From Dendrolimus kikuchii (Eukaryota; Arthropoda; Insecta; Lepidoptera; Lasiocampidae), in the NCBI GenBank assembly GCA_019925095.2, contig CM034407.1:2086210-2150209 (forward strand): a DNA stretch of 64,000 nt. Direction: 5' to 3'. A program made the translations under genes and the position numbers. This document shows, piece after piece, positions 11,105-22,345 of this stretch (its first letter is position 1; each line of letters starts with the position of its first letter). Below the pieces are notes generated by a model that was not told where the DNA came from, did no database searches, and worked only from the letters and a program-made list of their open reading frames with translations.

Positions 11105-11395
11105 ATAACAGCTCATAGGTGTCCCACTGCTGGGCTCCGGCCTCCCACTGTAGGGGAACGGACAGTATACCCGCCACGCTTGTCCAAGGCGGCTTGGCAG
11201 GTTTGACACATCGGTTATCTCGATGTGCAGGTTGCATCACGATGTTTTCCTTCACCGTTGTTAGCACGTGGTAATTGTAATAATATGCCCATTAGATCAG
11301 AAAACCGCCTAAGTGGTGCTTGCGCTCCGGCCAGGATCGAATCCGCGCCCTTTGAGTCTAGGACGCGTACGCTATCCATTATGCTACCACAGCTT
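11105..11395 (-). mobile_element. tRNA-derived SINE family B
   Basis: On the minus strand it reads tggtagcataatggatagcg (A-box region) then ggattcgatcctgg (B box), and ends in the shared tail cccagcagtgggacacctat. A 15-bp direct repeat (caactcttgttatta) flanks it at about 11085-11099 and 11424-11438, a target-site duplication enclosing the SINE plus ~30 extra bases. Confidence 0.75.
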
Positions 11396-11446
11396 CTATT
11401 CTAGTCTCTCATATCTCTTATTCTCAACTCTTGTTATTACATTTTG

Positions 11447-11762
11447 TCCGTGCAGGAACGGAGAAAGAATACAATTTCCTGCGGCCGGGCGGCCTGTCGT
11501 AAGAGGCGACTAAACAACCCACAGCCACACAGGTGGTAGGGTATTTGCCCGACTGGATGGCTACCACCCCTGGTCTAGAGCATGCCGCCATAACAACCTT
11601 GAGTTGTGTTCCGGCATTAGTGACCAGGTTCCAGGCTCACTTAAGAGAGCAGCAGCGCATTTGTAGCACCTTTGGTGTTGCAAATGTCCATAGGCGATGG
11701 TAACCGCTTTCCATCCAGTGGGCCGTCTGCCCGTCTGCTGAACTCCTGCAATAAAAAAAAAC
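11447..11762 (+). mobile_element. SINE-like family A, full length
   Basis: Complete copy, gtccgtgcaggaacgg to poly-A (11753-11762). Confidence 0.8.
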
Positions 11763-11828
11763 CACATTTTTAGTAATATGTACTTAGCTATAAAGTGTTT
11801 TTTTTATTTTTATTATTATTATTAACAA

Positions 11829-12131
11829 CTCTACGGACTCGAGTTCCGTACCCTTTTTTACAACTTAATTTCTAGATTTAATTTTTTTAATTTAACACGC
11901 TTATTGGTTATTTTGGTTCTTGTGTGTGACATTAATTTATTGATTTTTGTGTTGAGGTGTATGTATCTTACGAATAACTTATTATATTAATTTATTCTAA
12001 TTTTAATACTAAACTTATACTAATGTAGAGTGTATCTGTTACATGCTGGTGTTGCGAGGAAGTGCATGTGCAGTGTGGGCCTTATATCTATACTATATAT
12101 ATTGTCCTATCTAGTGCCATGTGTGTTGTTT
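11829..12131 (-). repeat. Dispersed repeat R3, copy 2 (partial)
   Basis: Reverse complement of the right two thirds of 6071-6502, beginning ctctacggactcgagttccg. The left end of R3 is missing. Confidence 0.7.
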
Positions 12132-12216
12132 AAAGTACTAAAAAGTGTTTGTTTTTCGAATAAAATAACATAATTTTTCTTTCAACATCACTTTCATGCT
12201 TTCCGTCTCCAAATAC

Positions 12217-12559
12217 TGTCACAACTTGGCTCCGACAAAGACAAATTCCACGTACAAATCTGTAAAAGCACATGTTATTACCTGTCGGCATTTGAACTAA
12301 TTGTAATCCTTTTATGATCGTCTTCTTTTGTTCACTTATTTTTTGGCATACGTTTCTAGTTATTGTGGAGAACAGCCTATTGTCCTATTGTACTCGTTTA
12401 CGGCCGCTCAGGAGCATCATTAGCCATGTGTTGTGAATTATAAGTAAGATTATAATTACGACATTCTGCATTACGTTTGGATTTGTTGCGTTCGGTTATA
12501 TTTGTAACTCTAGAACAATTCTAACGGCATTTTAATGCGAGTCCCGCAAACTCGTAACA
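12217..12559 (-). repeat. Solo LTR (TGTTAC...GTAACA family), internally deleted
   Basis: On the minus strand it starts TGTTACGAGTTTGCGGGACTC and ends GCCAAGTTGTGACA. Flanks are atat (5') and a near match atac (3'). It is shorter than the ~530-bp family norm because a central part is missing. Confidence 0.65.
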
Positions 12560-13079
12560 ATATCAAATCTAAAAACTAAATAATCTAACTCTTTTGGATT
12601 ACGAGCGCTCTTGGTAGTTTTATAATAATATGAAAATCCTAACGTATAACAATAATATATGAAACGGTACATTAAATAACTTCAAACGATGTCTGTCCGT
12701 TGGAGATATAAGTTATTACCACCGCGTTAAATAAATCGGGCCGGTCAGTCTTATATGATAAATAATTCGCCCGGATTTAATTGTATAACTGTACTACCCT
12801 TATCTACGTAAGTTTGTACCTTTATTTGAGCTAAGGGTTAACAATCACTACATTAAAACTGTAGCAGCGAGAGGTAGAGGTTAAATGATACTTCAGATGG
12901 CAGAGTATTCACTGTCGAGTGCTGATGTGAACTGAAATAATTTATTTTAGAAACAGCAATTTTAAGTACAAATCTTAACAAGTTGTACTGCTAGTACAAT
13001 ATATAGAGCACAATGTGTGAGCGGGACGGATGATGTGCGAGCGAGATAGAGCAACTACTAACATGTGCACTCCCGCGGT
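12560..13079. other. Non-coding interval
   Basis: AT-rich, no recognised element. The last 60 bp rise in GC before the LINE insertion site. Confidence 0.5.
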
Positions 13080-13090
13080 GCTCTAGCCAG

Positions 13091-13683
13091 CGCGTCCGAT
13101 TATAAGCCTCGTCGAAAGGCTCTCGTGCGACGACCGCGTAACGTCCTGACGGACAGAGTCGACGTTATTACGAAACGGCTGACCCGGATCAGTCCGCCCG
13201 CGATTAGGACGGTAGGCTGGCAGACACCGACAGACAGACACAGAAGATCTCTCCACGTCCCCGCGAGGGACGCTAGGAGACATAGCTCCCCCCACAGAAT
13301 AGACTAGGCGTGTTGCTGGGAAGTTTCTTTCGCCGTTTCTTCTCTCCCAGCCATAACACGTTGCGAAACGGCAGTAAGATAGCGTAGGCCGCCGCGAACC
13401 ACCGATCCCGGCCCGCCGGGATCCTTCCCCTCGGGCTTTATATTACCCGTCGCCCGTTCTCAATTAGTGCTTTGTGTCGCCCTATGGTGGGCATCATTAA
13501 ATTCATCCCCCTCTCATGGCAACAGTCCAGGCCGAGGTACAACTCCTTAGGGAGCTCCCTCGAGCAAGTTGCCCCCCCGGGCTCGAGCGCCTTCGCTTCG
13601 CGAAGGCACTCGCCCCAAAAACCCCGGTAACGTTGTAAGGTCTTCGGACCAACAACATAAGTCGAGTCCAATAAAAAAAAAAA
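13091..13683 (+). mobile_element. 5'-truncated non-LTR retrotransposon 3' end
   Basis: A ~590-bp GC-rich block ending in a poly-A run (13671-13683) is flanked by a perfect 11-bp duplication, gctctagccag, at 13080-13090 and 13684-13694. It contains the conserved LINE-tail hairpin (13309-13360). Base composition differs sharply from the AT-rich surroundings. No RT motif remains, so the clade is uncertain; the GC-rich 3' UTR resembles R1-type insect LINEs. Confidence 0.7.
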
Positions 13684-13694
13684 GCTCTAGCCAG

Positions 13695-14187
13695 TAGTTC
13701 GTTGTCCGCTGCGATGACTAGACGTATGCAGCTTGTGCATTTATTTATTTATGCTAGTGTAATGTTTTCTCGTTTGTGTTGTAGTTCTAAATAAATGTTT
13801 GTTCTTTCTTTCTTTTCCTTCTTTCTTATAAAACTATATAATTATCGTAGTTTACTTGCAATACCTGCGTGGTACCTATTACTTCAAAATACATAAAAAA
13901 CAACCACGAATGTATTAGATATAATTATGAAGTAATAGTAGAATGTTACATGAGAGGTTGACCTATTTGGGCATGAGATGGTTTGACGCATGAGCGTAGC
14001 GAGGGCGCTGATAGTTTGAGTGCCTAAATAGGTCTTTCACCCGAGGTTAACACTGTGCTTTTCATTTCGAATATTAGGAAAATAAATAAAAACTGATTAG
14101 TTAAACAAACTACTTCTGTAATGAAGTCAGTCATTAAATTCATATCTAAATTTGATGAACTCATTTAATATGTCAAATATGAAACGT
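13695..14187. other. Non-coding interval
   Basis: Contains tttattta-type simple sequence and a pyrimidine-rich run (13800-13830). 13951-14045 holds an imperfect inverted pair (gacctatttgggca / tgcctaaataggtc). Confidence 0.45.
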
Positions 14188-14526
14188 CACGTATGAGACT
14201 TGGTCTGAAAGAGAGTGTCGGGGTGAAGGTGAGGAAAGGAATGCTCCGGTGGTTCGGGCATGTGGAATGAATGACTAAACAGATATACAATGCAAAAGTG
14301 GATGGATGAAGAAGTCGTGGAAGGCCGCGACACACCTTCCATGATCAAATTGATCGTGTACTAGCAGAAGGTGATGTCAGGAGCCTTAAGAACAGACGAG
14401 CGTGCATGACAAGAGTTATGAATGTCAAAGAAGCAAGTGAGGTGTGTAAGAATAAGCCTAAATGGCGCTCTGTGGTTCATGCTTACCCCGCAAGGGAACT
14501 GGCGTGAAGTTATGTATGTATGTATG
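14188..14526 (+). pseudogene. RTE LINE 3' fragment (copy a)
   Basis: Homologous to 62700-63050. It codes for LKESVGVKVRKGMLRWFGHV, then loses ~18 bp (the ERMHDER segment), then continues through the HTFHDQIDRVLAEGDVR region to PARELA and the tail gaagttatgtatgtatgtatg. Frames are broken. Confidence 0.8.
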
Positions 14527-14689
14527 TATGAAACGTCAAGTAAATTTTTTATGTATGACATTCTACCAGCCAGTATTTTATTTGCCGCTAAATATTAATT
14601 TAGTCAAAATAATTTATGTAATATATAAAATGGTGTTACAAAATTTTTGAATTTTTTATTACAATAAGTATATGACGCAATCTAACAGT

Positions 14690-14930
14690 GGCTGTGAAAA
14701 AAAGTTCGGACATGAGTCGCATGTATTATTTGGCTCGCATATATTTAAACTTTTTGACAGCAGGGAATATCGTTTCACAGGGTCGAAAAGTACTGTTTTC
14801 ATGCCTGTAACCAGATCATGCCAAGCATACTTTCAGAATATTAGAAATGAAAAAGATATTTGCTGGGGAGCTTGTTGTGCCGCTGCTTCTCCTTTAACAG
14901 GACTAACATTGCTTTAGAAGGGTGGAGAAA
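14690..14930 (+). repeat. Probable LINE 3' UTR relic
   Basis: The end of this stretch (14864-14930) carries a degenerate form of the LINE-tail hairpin (gctggggagcttg ... cgctgcttctcctttaaca). The upstream part is not assignable. It is interrupted by the SINE at 14935. Confidence 0.4.
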
Positions 14931-14934
14931 GAAT

Positions 14935-15232
14935 TTGTACAATTTCCTGCGGCCGGGCGGCCTGTCGTAAGAGGCGACAAAACTACCCACAGCCAGGCGG
15001 TAGATCGGGTGTTTGCCCGACTGGATGGCTACCACCCCTGGTCTAAAGTATGTCGCCATAACAAGCTTGAGTTGTGTTCCGGCATTAGTGACCAGGTTCC
15101 AGTCTCCCTTAAGAGAGCAGCAGCGCATTTGTAGCACCTTTGGTGTTGCAAATGTCCATAGGCGACGGTAACCTCTTTCCATCAAGTGGGCCGTCTGTCT
15201 GTCTGCTGAACTCCTGCAATAAAAATAAAAAA
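14935..15232 (+). mobile_element. SINE-like family A
   Basis: Begins within the 5' module (gaatttgtacaatttcctgc, slightly altered) and ends with aataaaaataaaaaaaat. Confidence 0.8.
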
Positions 15233-15326
15233 AATCTTGCAATAGTAATTTGTAAGATTTCATTTTGAAATAAATACATTTATTCAGTTCTTCGTTTGTG
15301 TTTTATTTATTTTTATGGCAAGTATA

Positions 15327-15576
15327 TCTTATACTAATATATAAAGCTGAAGAGTGTTTGTTTGTTTGAACGCGCTAATCTCAGGAACTACTGGTCTGAT
15401 TGGAAAAATTCTTCCAGTGTTAGATAACCCTTTTATCGAGGAAGGCTATAGACTATATATCATCACGCTAAGACCAATAGGAGCGGAGCACCACTGAAGA
15501 ATGTTTCAAAATCGGGGGGTTTTTAACTTACTTTTTTTTACAATTCCATGTGGACAAAGTCGCGGGCAGAAGGTAG
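15327..15576 (+). mobile_element. Non-autonomous Helitron (TCTTATAC family)
   Basis: Starts TCTTATACTAATATATAAAG after an A and ends in gtcgcgggcagaaggtag, a mutated CTAG end. Same interior as 9635-9874, opposite strand. Confidence 0.6.
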
Positions 15577-15951
15577 TATTTAATATAAGCCGCCTGAACT
15601 TCATTCGAATTCAAGTTCAATCTGTCACCGACGTAAGCCCTCACGTGTGTGCCCGCCTTCGTATCGCTTACCGGCTATGACTCGTGTCATGTTAAAAAAT
15701 ATCGTCGTTAATGCCTATTGATTGCTGATAGCAGCATATTGATTTAATGTTATTACATAAAATTCTTCAATCGTGCATAAATAGCCCACATCTTTTGAAT
15801 TGCCTTAACATAAATACGAATTACAGAAGATGGAATACACCACCATTTGCCTTGCGATCCTACAAAAATAATACATCTTATTACAACCCAATGAGCAGAA
15901 TGTGTCGTCTATACATATAATGAGCTGGTCAGCGAAAATCCCGAAAACTAT
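15577..15951. other. Non-coding interval
   Basis: No recognised exon or repeat. Confidence 0.45.
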
Positions 15952-16266
15952 CCGTGCAGGAACGGAGAAAGAATACAATTTCCTGCGGCCGGGCGGCCTG
16001 TCGTAAGAGGCGACTTAATAACCCACAGCCAGGTGGTAGGGCATTTGCCCGACTGGATGGCTACCACCCCTGGTCAAAAGCATGCCGCCATAACAACCTT
16101 GAGTTGTGTTCCGGCATTAGTGACCAGGTTCCAGTTTCCCTTAAGAGAGCAGCAGCGCATTTGTAGCAACTTTGGTGTTGCAAATGTCCATAGGCGATGG
16201 TAACTGCTTTCCATCAAGTGGGCCGTCTGCCTGTCTGCTGATCTCCTGCAATAAAAAAAAAAAAAA
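15952..16266 (+). mobile_element. SINE-like family A, full length
   Basis: Complete, from atccgtgcagg to the poly-A at 16252-16266. Confidence 0.8.
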
Positions 16267-16439
16267 TCCCATTTTAGATATATTTAATGGTAACACCAGA
16301 GAGTTTAAGCCATTGATCAGAGCAACAGATTTCTCTGGCATATATTAATTTCTTGTTATCAACAAACATATGTCATAGAATCTAAATTACTGTATGGTAT
16401 ACTATTATTTATGTAACGCTATATATGTATTTTAAATTT

Positions 16440-16826
16440 CCTGTGAAAATGTGCGGAGTGACGCTCGCGGACCGCGTTCGTAATACCGAAGTAAGCAAGA
16501 GAGTTGGTCTGAAAGCGAGTGTCGGGGTGAAGGTAAGGAAAGGAATGCTCCGGTGGTTCGGGCATGTGGAAAGAATGCATGATGAAAGAATGACTAAACA
16601 GATATACAATGCAAAAGTGGATGGATGCAGAAGTCGTGGAAGGCCAAGACACACTTTCCATGATCAAATTGATCGTGTACTAGCAGAAGGTGATGTGCGT
16701 GCATGACAAGAGCTATGAATGTCAAAGAAGCAAGTGAGGTGTGTAAGAATAAGCCTGAATGGCGCTATGTTGCTCGTGCCTACCCCGCAAGGGAACTGGC
16801 GTGAAGTTATGTATGTATGTATGTAA
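16440..16826 (+). pseudogene. RTE LINE 3' fragment (copy b)
   Basis: Open for 93 codons (CGVTLADRVRNTEVSKRVGL, then RKGMLRWFGHVERMHDERMT), then loses the SLKNRRA block at about 16699 and goes out of frame. The 3' tail gtgaagttatgtatgtatgta is present. Confidence 0.85.
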
Positions 16827-16969
16827 ATTTCCTGTATTCACATGTTTAGGAATACGACTTAGATTTTAAAATTGTGTTAAAAAATATTTAGATTTATTTA
16901 TGGTTGTATTCTGTTGTGTGAAATAAATAAATGCACAGCTACATATATATGTGTTTTTATTCCTTATGA

Positions 16970-16990
16970 AAGAAAGAAAGAAAGAAAAAG
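16970..16990. repeat. (GAAA)n microsatellite
   Basis: Five to six GAAA units precede agatttatttagaactac, the complement of a LINE-type tail also seen near 13780. Confidence 0.7.
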
Positions 16991-17199
16991 ATTTATTTAG
17001 AACTACAATAAAAATCACTTAAACTATTTCAATAAAAACAATAAGTAAATGTAGTCCTAAATTGATCTTATAGCTCTTAGCTTATAAATAATATGTACAC
17101 TTTTATTTCAAACTCACTTGAAAGACGTGCAACTCGAACTTCCCGATATTTCAAGACTGTGTTTGAATTGTTTGTTTCTTTTTGTTTTTATTTTATTTA

Positions 17200-17524
17200 C
17201 TAGTAATTCACCTAAATCCGGCAGATGTTCTAAAAAATAAAAATGTAGAACCCGATCCCAGCGCCACCTACCTCTTCCAATTGTGGATTTAAACCATCCG
17301 GGAACCCACTCAAACACAAAAACAAAATCACCAAAATCGCTCCAGGTGATTAGGAGGATTCTAGAAACCGATCTCAGCGCCACGTACCGGTTCCAACGGG
17401 ATAAAAAGTATCCTATATCCGTCTCCTGGTTCTAAGCTACCTTCCCACCAATTTTCAGCCAAATCGGTACAGCCGTTCTTGAGTTATAAATAGTGTAACT
17501 AACACGACTTTCTTTTATATATAT
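17200..17524 (-). mobile_element. Non-autonomous Helitron (second family)
   Basis: Minus-strand 3' end is ...CATCTGCCGGATTTAGGTG then CTAG (17200-17203) followed by T. The 5' part reads aaaagaaagtcgtgttagtta. Related to 39832-40265, with which it shares the gtgattaggaggattctaga repeat units. Confidence 0.6.
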
Positions 17525-17539
17525 ACATACACACATACA

Positions 17540-18100
17540 TACATAACTTCACGCCAGTTCCCTTGCGGGGTAGGCACGAACAACAGAGCGCCATTTAGGC
17601 CAATTCTTACACACCTCACTTGCTTCTTTGACATTCATAACTCTTGTCATGCACGCTCGTCTGTTCTTAAGGCTCCTGACATCACCCTCTGCTAGTACAC
17701 GATCAATTTGATCATGGAAGGTGTGTCGTGGCCTTCCACGACTTCTGCATCCATCCACTTTTGCATTGTATATCTGTTTAGTCATTCTTTCATCATGCAT
17801 TCTTTCCACATGCCCGAACCACCGGAGCATTCCTTTCCTTACCTTCACCCCGACACTCTCTTTCAGACCAACTCTCTTTCTTACTTCGGTATTACGAACG
17901 CGGTCCGCGAGCTTCACTCCGCAGATTTTGCGCAGTGCTCGCATCTCGACCGCGTTTACTCTACTTTCATGCTCTCTCTTCCATACCCAACTCTCGCTTC
18001 CATACGTGAGCGTAGGTACCAGCACCGCGTTGTGTACGGCGAGCTGGGCCTTCTGGCTCAGGTTCTTAGCGCCTAGAAGTTTACCTAACGCTCCATTCAT
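17540..18100 (-). pseudogene. RTE LINE 3' ORF fragment (copy c)
   Basis: 183 codons are open on the minus strand, from MNGALGKLLGAKNLSQKAQL through YGSESWVWKREHE, MLRWFGHVERMHDERMTKQI and RGRPRHTFHDQID to PARELA. This is the C-terminal part of an RTE-clade endonuclease-reverse transcriptase, downstream of the RT palm. The (catacata)n at 17524-17544 is the element's 3' tail in reverse. Confidence 0.88.
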
Positions 18101-18116
18101 ATATATATATATGTGA

Positions 18117-18276
18117 TGATGGTGATGTCAGGAGCCTTAAGAACAGACGAGCGTGCATGACAAGAGTTATGAATGTCAAAGAAGCAAGTGAGGTGTGTAA
18201 GAATGGGCCTAAATGGCGCTCTGTTGTTCGTGCCTACACCGCAAGGGAACTGGCGTGTAGTTATGTATGTATGTAT
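18117..18276 (+). pseudogene. RTE LINE 3' fragment (copy d)
   Basis: Starts at ggtgatgtcaggagcctta and runs to the PARELA end and (TATG)n tail. It lies tail-out in inverted orientation to copy c with only a short AT tract between. Confidence 0.8.
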
Positions 18277-18279
18277 ATA

Positions 18280-18310
18280 TAGATATATATATATATATAT
18301 AGTAATAGAT
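18280..18310. repeat. (TA)n microsatellite
   Basis: Simple TA/GATA run extending the RTE tail. Confidence 0.7.
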
Positions 18311-18539
18311 ATATAGATTTGATTCAATTAATAGCAATAAGATTATTAATTACGGTACTGGTTGGTATTGTACTTATTATAGTTCTGTTTACGTATATAT
18401 TTTCTATTTATTATTGTTATTATATAGGATAATGGTTTTTTTTTTTTAATTTTCTGTGCGCGTGTTTGCCGTATCTATTTTATGTTTCATATACTGTGTT
18501 ACTTTCTTACTACATTTACTGTGGTGATGGGTCAAATAG

Positions 18540-19590
18540 AAGCTTCAGTGGGGCGCTCATGTATCTAGTCTCTCAGGGAAACTTAGTTCTGCTGCATATG
18601 CGGTCAGAAGGGTCAGGCAGTTCACTGACGAAGAGACTGCTAGACTAGTTTATTTTAGTTATTTTCATAGTGTCATGTCCTATGCTATTTTACTTTGGGG
18701 CAACACTATTGACTTAGAGACCATATTTGTTTTACAAAAAAGAGCCGTAAGGTCAATCTACAACCTCGGCCCTCGGGAGTCTCTTAGAGAACGCTTTAAG
18801 GAAATCGGTATTATGACGATCGCCTGCCATATTTTTAATAATATAATTTATATTCGTAATAATTTGAGTGCCTACAAGCAGTATAAGGATGTACACAATT
18901 TCAACATCAGGCATTGTAATAGACTGATATTGCCATCTTTTAAATTGCAGAAGGTACTGTCCTCTTTCTTGGGGGTTGGTATACGCTTCTTCAATAAGAT
19001 TCCGAGTGAAATGTTAGATCTGCCTTTCACTAAATTTAAAATTAAATTAAAAAGCATCTTGCTAAAAAAGGGATACTACACTATTGAAGAATACTTAAAT
19101 GACAAAAATTCATTTACATAGCACCTCGCTCCAACCTCTTATACTAAATTTTGTATAACTTTTTTTTTTTGCCATGCTTGTAAGGAATTTGTGGAGACAT
19201 ATTGCAGCATAACATTTTAGCACGTCATGTCATTATTATACCTATAATATTATTTTTCTTTCCTTTTATTGTCTTGGTCTTATTGAGTATGCATTGTTTG
19301 CTACAACTCCATTAATTCTTCAAAGAGTGATTCTGTAACATACTTCTGTACAAAACTTATTAAAAAAAAGAATTTGAGATATAAATAGAATATGAAATAT
19401 AAAGAAAAACAGTTTTTAGCTAGACGTGTTGCTGGAGAGTTTCTTGCCGCTTCTTCTCCTTTACAGCATCAACACGTTGCGAAGCGGTGTACATAGAATA
19501 GGAAGCAAAAAATTAAATTTTAACTTAGGTACATGTATGACCTTCAAAAAGTGTTCTCCAGTGGAACTTATTTTGAATAAAAACTTTTGA
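18540..19590 (+). pseudogene. LINE (CR1/jockey-like) ORF2 C-terminus and 3' UTR
   Basis: A frame runs from about 18546: W-G-AHVSSLSGKLSSAAYAVR, TARLVYFSYFHSVMSYAILL, then LQKRAVRSIYNL and SFLGVGIRFFNKIPSEM to the stop at 19121. These are the post-palm motifs of jockey/CR1-type reverse transcriptases. The 3' UTR has the conserved tail hairpin at 19424-19477 and ends gaataaaaacttttgaatttgaata. The 5' part (endonuclease, RT core) is missing. Confidence 0.8.
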
Positions 19591-20535
19591 ATTTGAATAT
19601 TAATCAATGAGGCGGGGTCGGCGCTGATAATCAGCGCTTTGCTGGAGTAAACTCCAACACAGCTTTACACTGAGTTGCCGACCTCATTTGTAGGAGATGC
19701 GTTATGTACAACATATCGAATTTGACCACAGAAATGTATGTATAAATTATTTCTACAACCTTGTAATGTCGCTTTCCTAGCAAATAAATTCTTGCTTTCC
19801 TTCTTTCTTTCATAACTCGCCGTTATTGGAATGATTTCCAGCAAATAAAAGACTTTAAAACGAAACCTTTGAAGTGAATTTAAAATCGTTTCATTCGGTT
19901 CTTTTGCAAGTAGTGGAAGGCGTTATTGCGTCCCGCTGTCGTGTCGGCGAGAGAACCATTCTTCATTTAATGAAAAATTTCAGCATTTCCAATAGGAATA
20001 GGGCGCGTTTTATTATGTTTGGTTTGGTATTCTGTTAAGTTCGATTCATTTTTATCATTGCATAGCAGTAGGTGCCAGCGAAACTTTGTTCGCGTTGTCA
20101 TGATGGCGTATTTATCACGGCGGCACCAAATAAACGCGGTTGCAGCGTCATCTCTTCGGTTACATTTTAAAGATATCAACTGTGATCAAATGCGTATTAT
20201 TTCTAGAGTTAAAAATAACGCCGTTAATTAATACCCACATTAGTGTTTGAATATACGTTATCTGTCAATAATAACGTCATTAGCAATTAAAAACGATGTC
20301 GCATCACAAATAACGTGTTGCAACCACCACAACATCTGCGTGAAACGGCTTATACCTGTAACATTATCCCAGATGAAACCCCACCATAATGCTAATTTTT
20401 AAACAGATTACTAAAATTGAATGAATTTAATTGAAAGGCACAGTACTGACTTGTACTAGAGGTTACCCCGCAGCTGCGTCGCAGGTCAACCTCTAGTGTG
20501 TCCCTCTTGTTTAAAGAGCAGGAGTTAATACAGGT
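19591..20535. other. Mostly unassigned interval
   Basis: No convincing exon; small ORFs lack domains. 20457-20499 is an imperfect hairpin (ctagaggtt ... aacctctag). 19612-19665 contains short palindromic words (gcgctgataatcagcgc). Confidence 0.45.
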
Positions 20536-21511
20536 TACCATAGCTGGGCACCGTTAATCAAATAGTTAACTTCGTTAATCGCTAATCCGTTACTGAATAA
20601 GTTAACTTCGTTAAAAGTTAAAGCGCTATATTTCAAAAAATTTAACGCAAGTTAACGTTAATCGTTAATCCGTTAACACGTGATAAAATTGCATCTCATA
20701 AAAACGATTGGTTCTGGAAGTTAACAGATTAGAAACAAAAAAAAACGGGTATAATTGTTAGAGTGTTTAATATAGGCATGTTGATAAACAATGTTTTTTC
20801 ATTCATTTGGATTAAGGTTTAGAATTTATTTTATTGAGATAGACTAGTTACAATCTGGACGAAACACTAATTAGACGAACTAATTTTAAGACGCTTTGAT
20901 AGTAATATAATTACCAATTGCTATTTAGACGAATTGCTACATAGACCACTTACATCTTAGACGAAACGATACTAACCCGTCCAATTTATCTGTCAATTTA
21001 GTCATCTGGCATAATATGAATATTCCCCTTCATGAACATTAATACGTTGAAGTTCTCGTCTAAAAGCGAGGCTCGTTTCGGCTGTAGTATAGATAGATAG
21101 ATAGATAACACTTTATTGCTCACCAAATATAAAATATCAAAAATACACAATTACAATATTGTCATGGTAGAAACAATAGGCGGCCTTATCGCTTAAAGCA
21201 ATCTCTTCCAGACAACCTAACTTAAGGAATAATTTAACCTAATCTGGCGATGTAGGTGGTGCAGATCATTATAAGTAGTATATCCTTGCCCTTGGAAAAA
21301 AGACGTTCAACTGCAGCGCTTGAGGGTATAGCAGTATTATATGTAATAAACAGATTGTGATTGTGATTGTGCTGGATTAACGATTAACGGACTTTGGGAA
21401 ATTTAAAGGAAGTTAACATATTTTTAAGTTAACTTAAAAGTTAATCCGTTAACTTGAAATGTTAACTTCGTTAATTAACGGTTAACGGATTAACGAGTTA
21501 CAACCAAGTTT
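20536..21511. mobile_element. Probable DNA transposon/MITE with GTTAAC-rich ends, interrupted
   Basis: Both ends are built from repeated GTTAAC and GTTAATCCGTTAAC words in opposite order (20560-20690 and 21370-21500), as in elements with iterated transposase-binding subterminal repeats. The centre carries four ttagacgaa-like words (20855-20970) and an insertion of a LINE tail with (GATA)n at 21090-21340. Exact ends and target duplication are unclear. Confidence 0.45.
21088..21345 (-). repeat. LINE 3' tail, (TATC)n type
   Basis: Reverse strand of the tail seen at 60262-60465: ctacatcgccagattaggtt ... ggaagagattgctttaagcg ... aataaagtgttatctatctatc. The (TAGA)n run at 21090-21108 is the 3' terminus. 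Confidence 0.6.
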
Positions 21512-21682
21512 TATAATAATTCATTCTTTGTTTAAACTGTCCAACTATGGCACATGCTTCCACTGAGGCAAGCCCAATCAGTATCGTCCTTTAATAGACT
21601 TGTTAAGGATTACTATCTCAAAGTATAATATATGTTGTTATTATTGTACGTATCTTTACGTAAGTTATTATTATACGTAAGT

Positions 21683-21975
21683 CGTGATAGCGTAATGGCG
21701 AGCGCATGCGTCCCAAACTCAAAGCGCGTGGGTTCGATCCCGACCGGAACGCATGCATCACTTAGTCAGTTTTCTGATCTCATGTGCATATTGTTACAAT
21801 TACCACGTGCTAACAACATTGAAGGAAAACATCGTGATACAACCTGCACATCGAGATAAACGATGTGTCAAACCTGCCAAGCCGCCTTGGTCAAGCGTGG
21901 CGGGTATACTGTCCGTTCCCCCTATAATGGAAGGTCCGAGCCCAGTAGTGAGACATTTATGGGCTGTTATATTAT
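21683..21975 (+). mobile_element. tRNA-derived SINE family B
   Basis: tcgtgatagcgtaatggcg (A-box region) and gtgggttcgatcccgacc (B box), followed by the family body ending gggctgttatattattta. Confidence 0.75.
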
Positions 21976-22033
21976 TTATATTTCTGTTTACATTGATTAA
22001 GACACCGATTCCAGGCTCTAAGTGTTAAAAACT

Positions 22034-22345
22034 ATCCCTGCAGGAACGGAGAAAGAATACAATTTCCTGCGTTGGGGCGGCCTGTCGTAAGAGGCGACAA
22101 AACAACCCACAACCAGGTGGTAGGGCATTTGCCCGACTGGATGCTACCACCCCTGGTCTAAAGTATGTCGCCATAACAACCTTGAGTTGTGTTCCGGCAA
22201 TAGTGACCAGGTTCCAGTTTCCTTTAAGAGAGCAGCAATTTGTAGCACCTTTGGTGTTGCAAATGTCCATAGGCGACGGTAACCGCATTCCATCAAGTGG
22301 GCCGTATGCCTGTCTGCTGAACTCCTGCAATAAAAAATAAATAAA
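22034..22345 (+). mobile_element. SINE-like family A, full length
   Basis: Complete, with small internal deletions (about 22236 gcagcaatttg). The 5' end reads atccctgcaggaacgg. Confidence 0.8.

Noticed and set aside
13065..13307. Arg-rich ORF in GC-rich DNA
   Set aside because: It begins outside and runs into the LINE 3' fragment across the target duplication, so it cannot be an ancestral gene.
17708..18116. ORFs with MIMEGVSWPSTTSASIHFCI or LPRLLHPSTFALYICL
   Set aside because: Antisense of the RTE coding sequence; present opposite every RTE copy.
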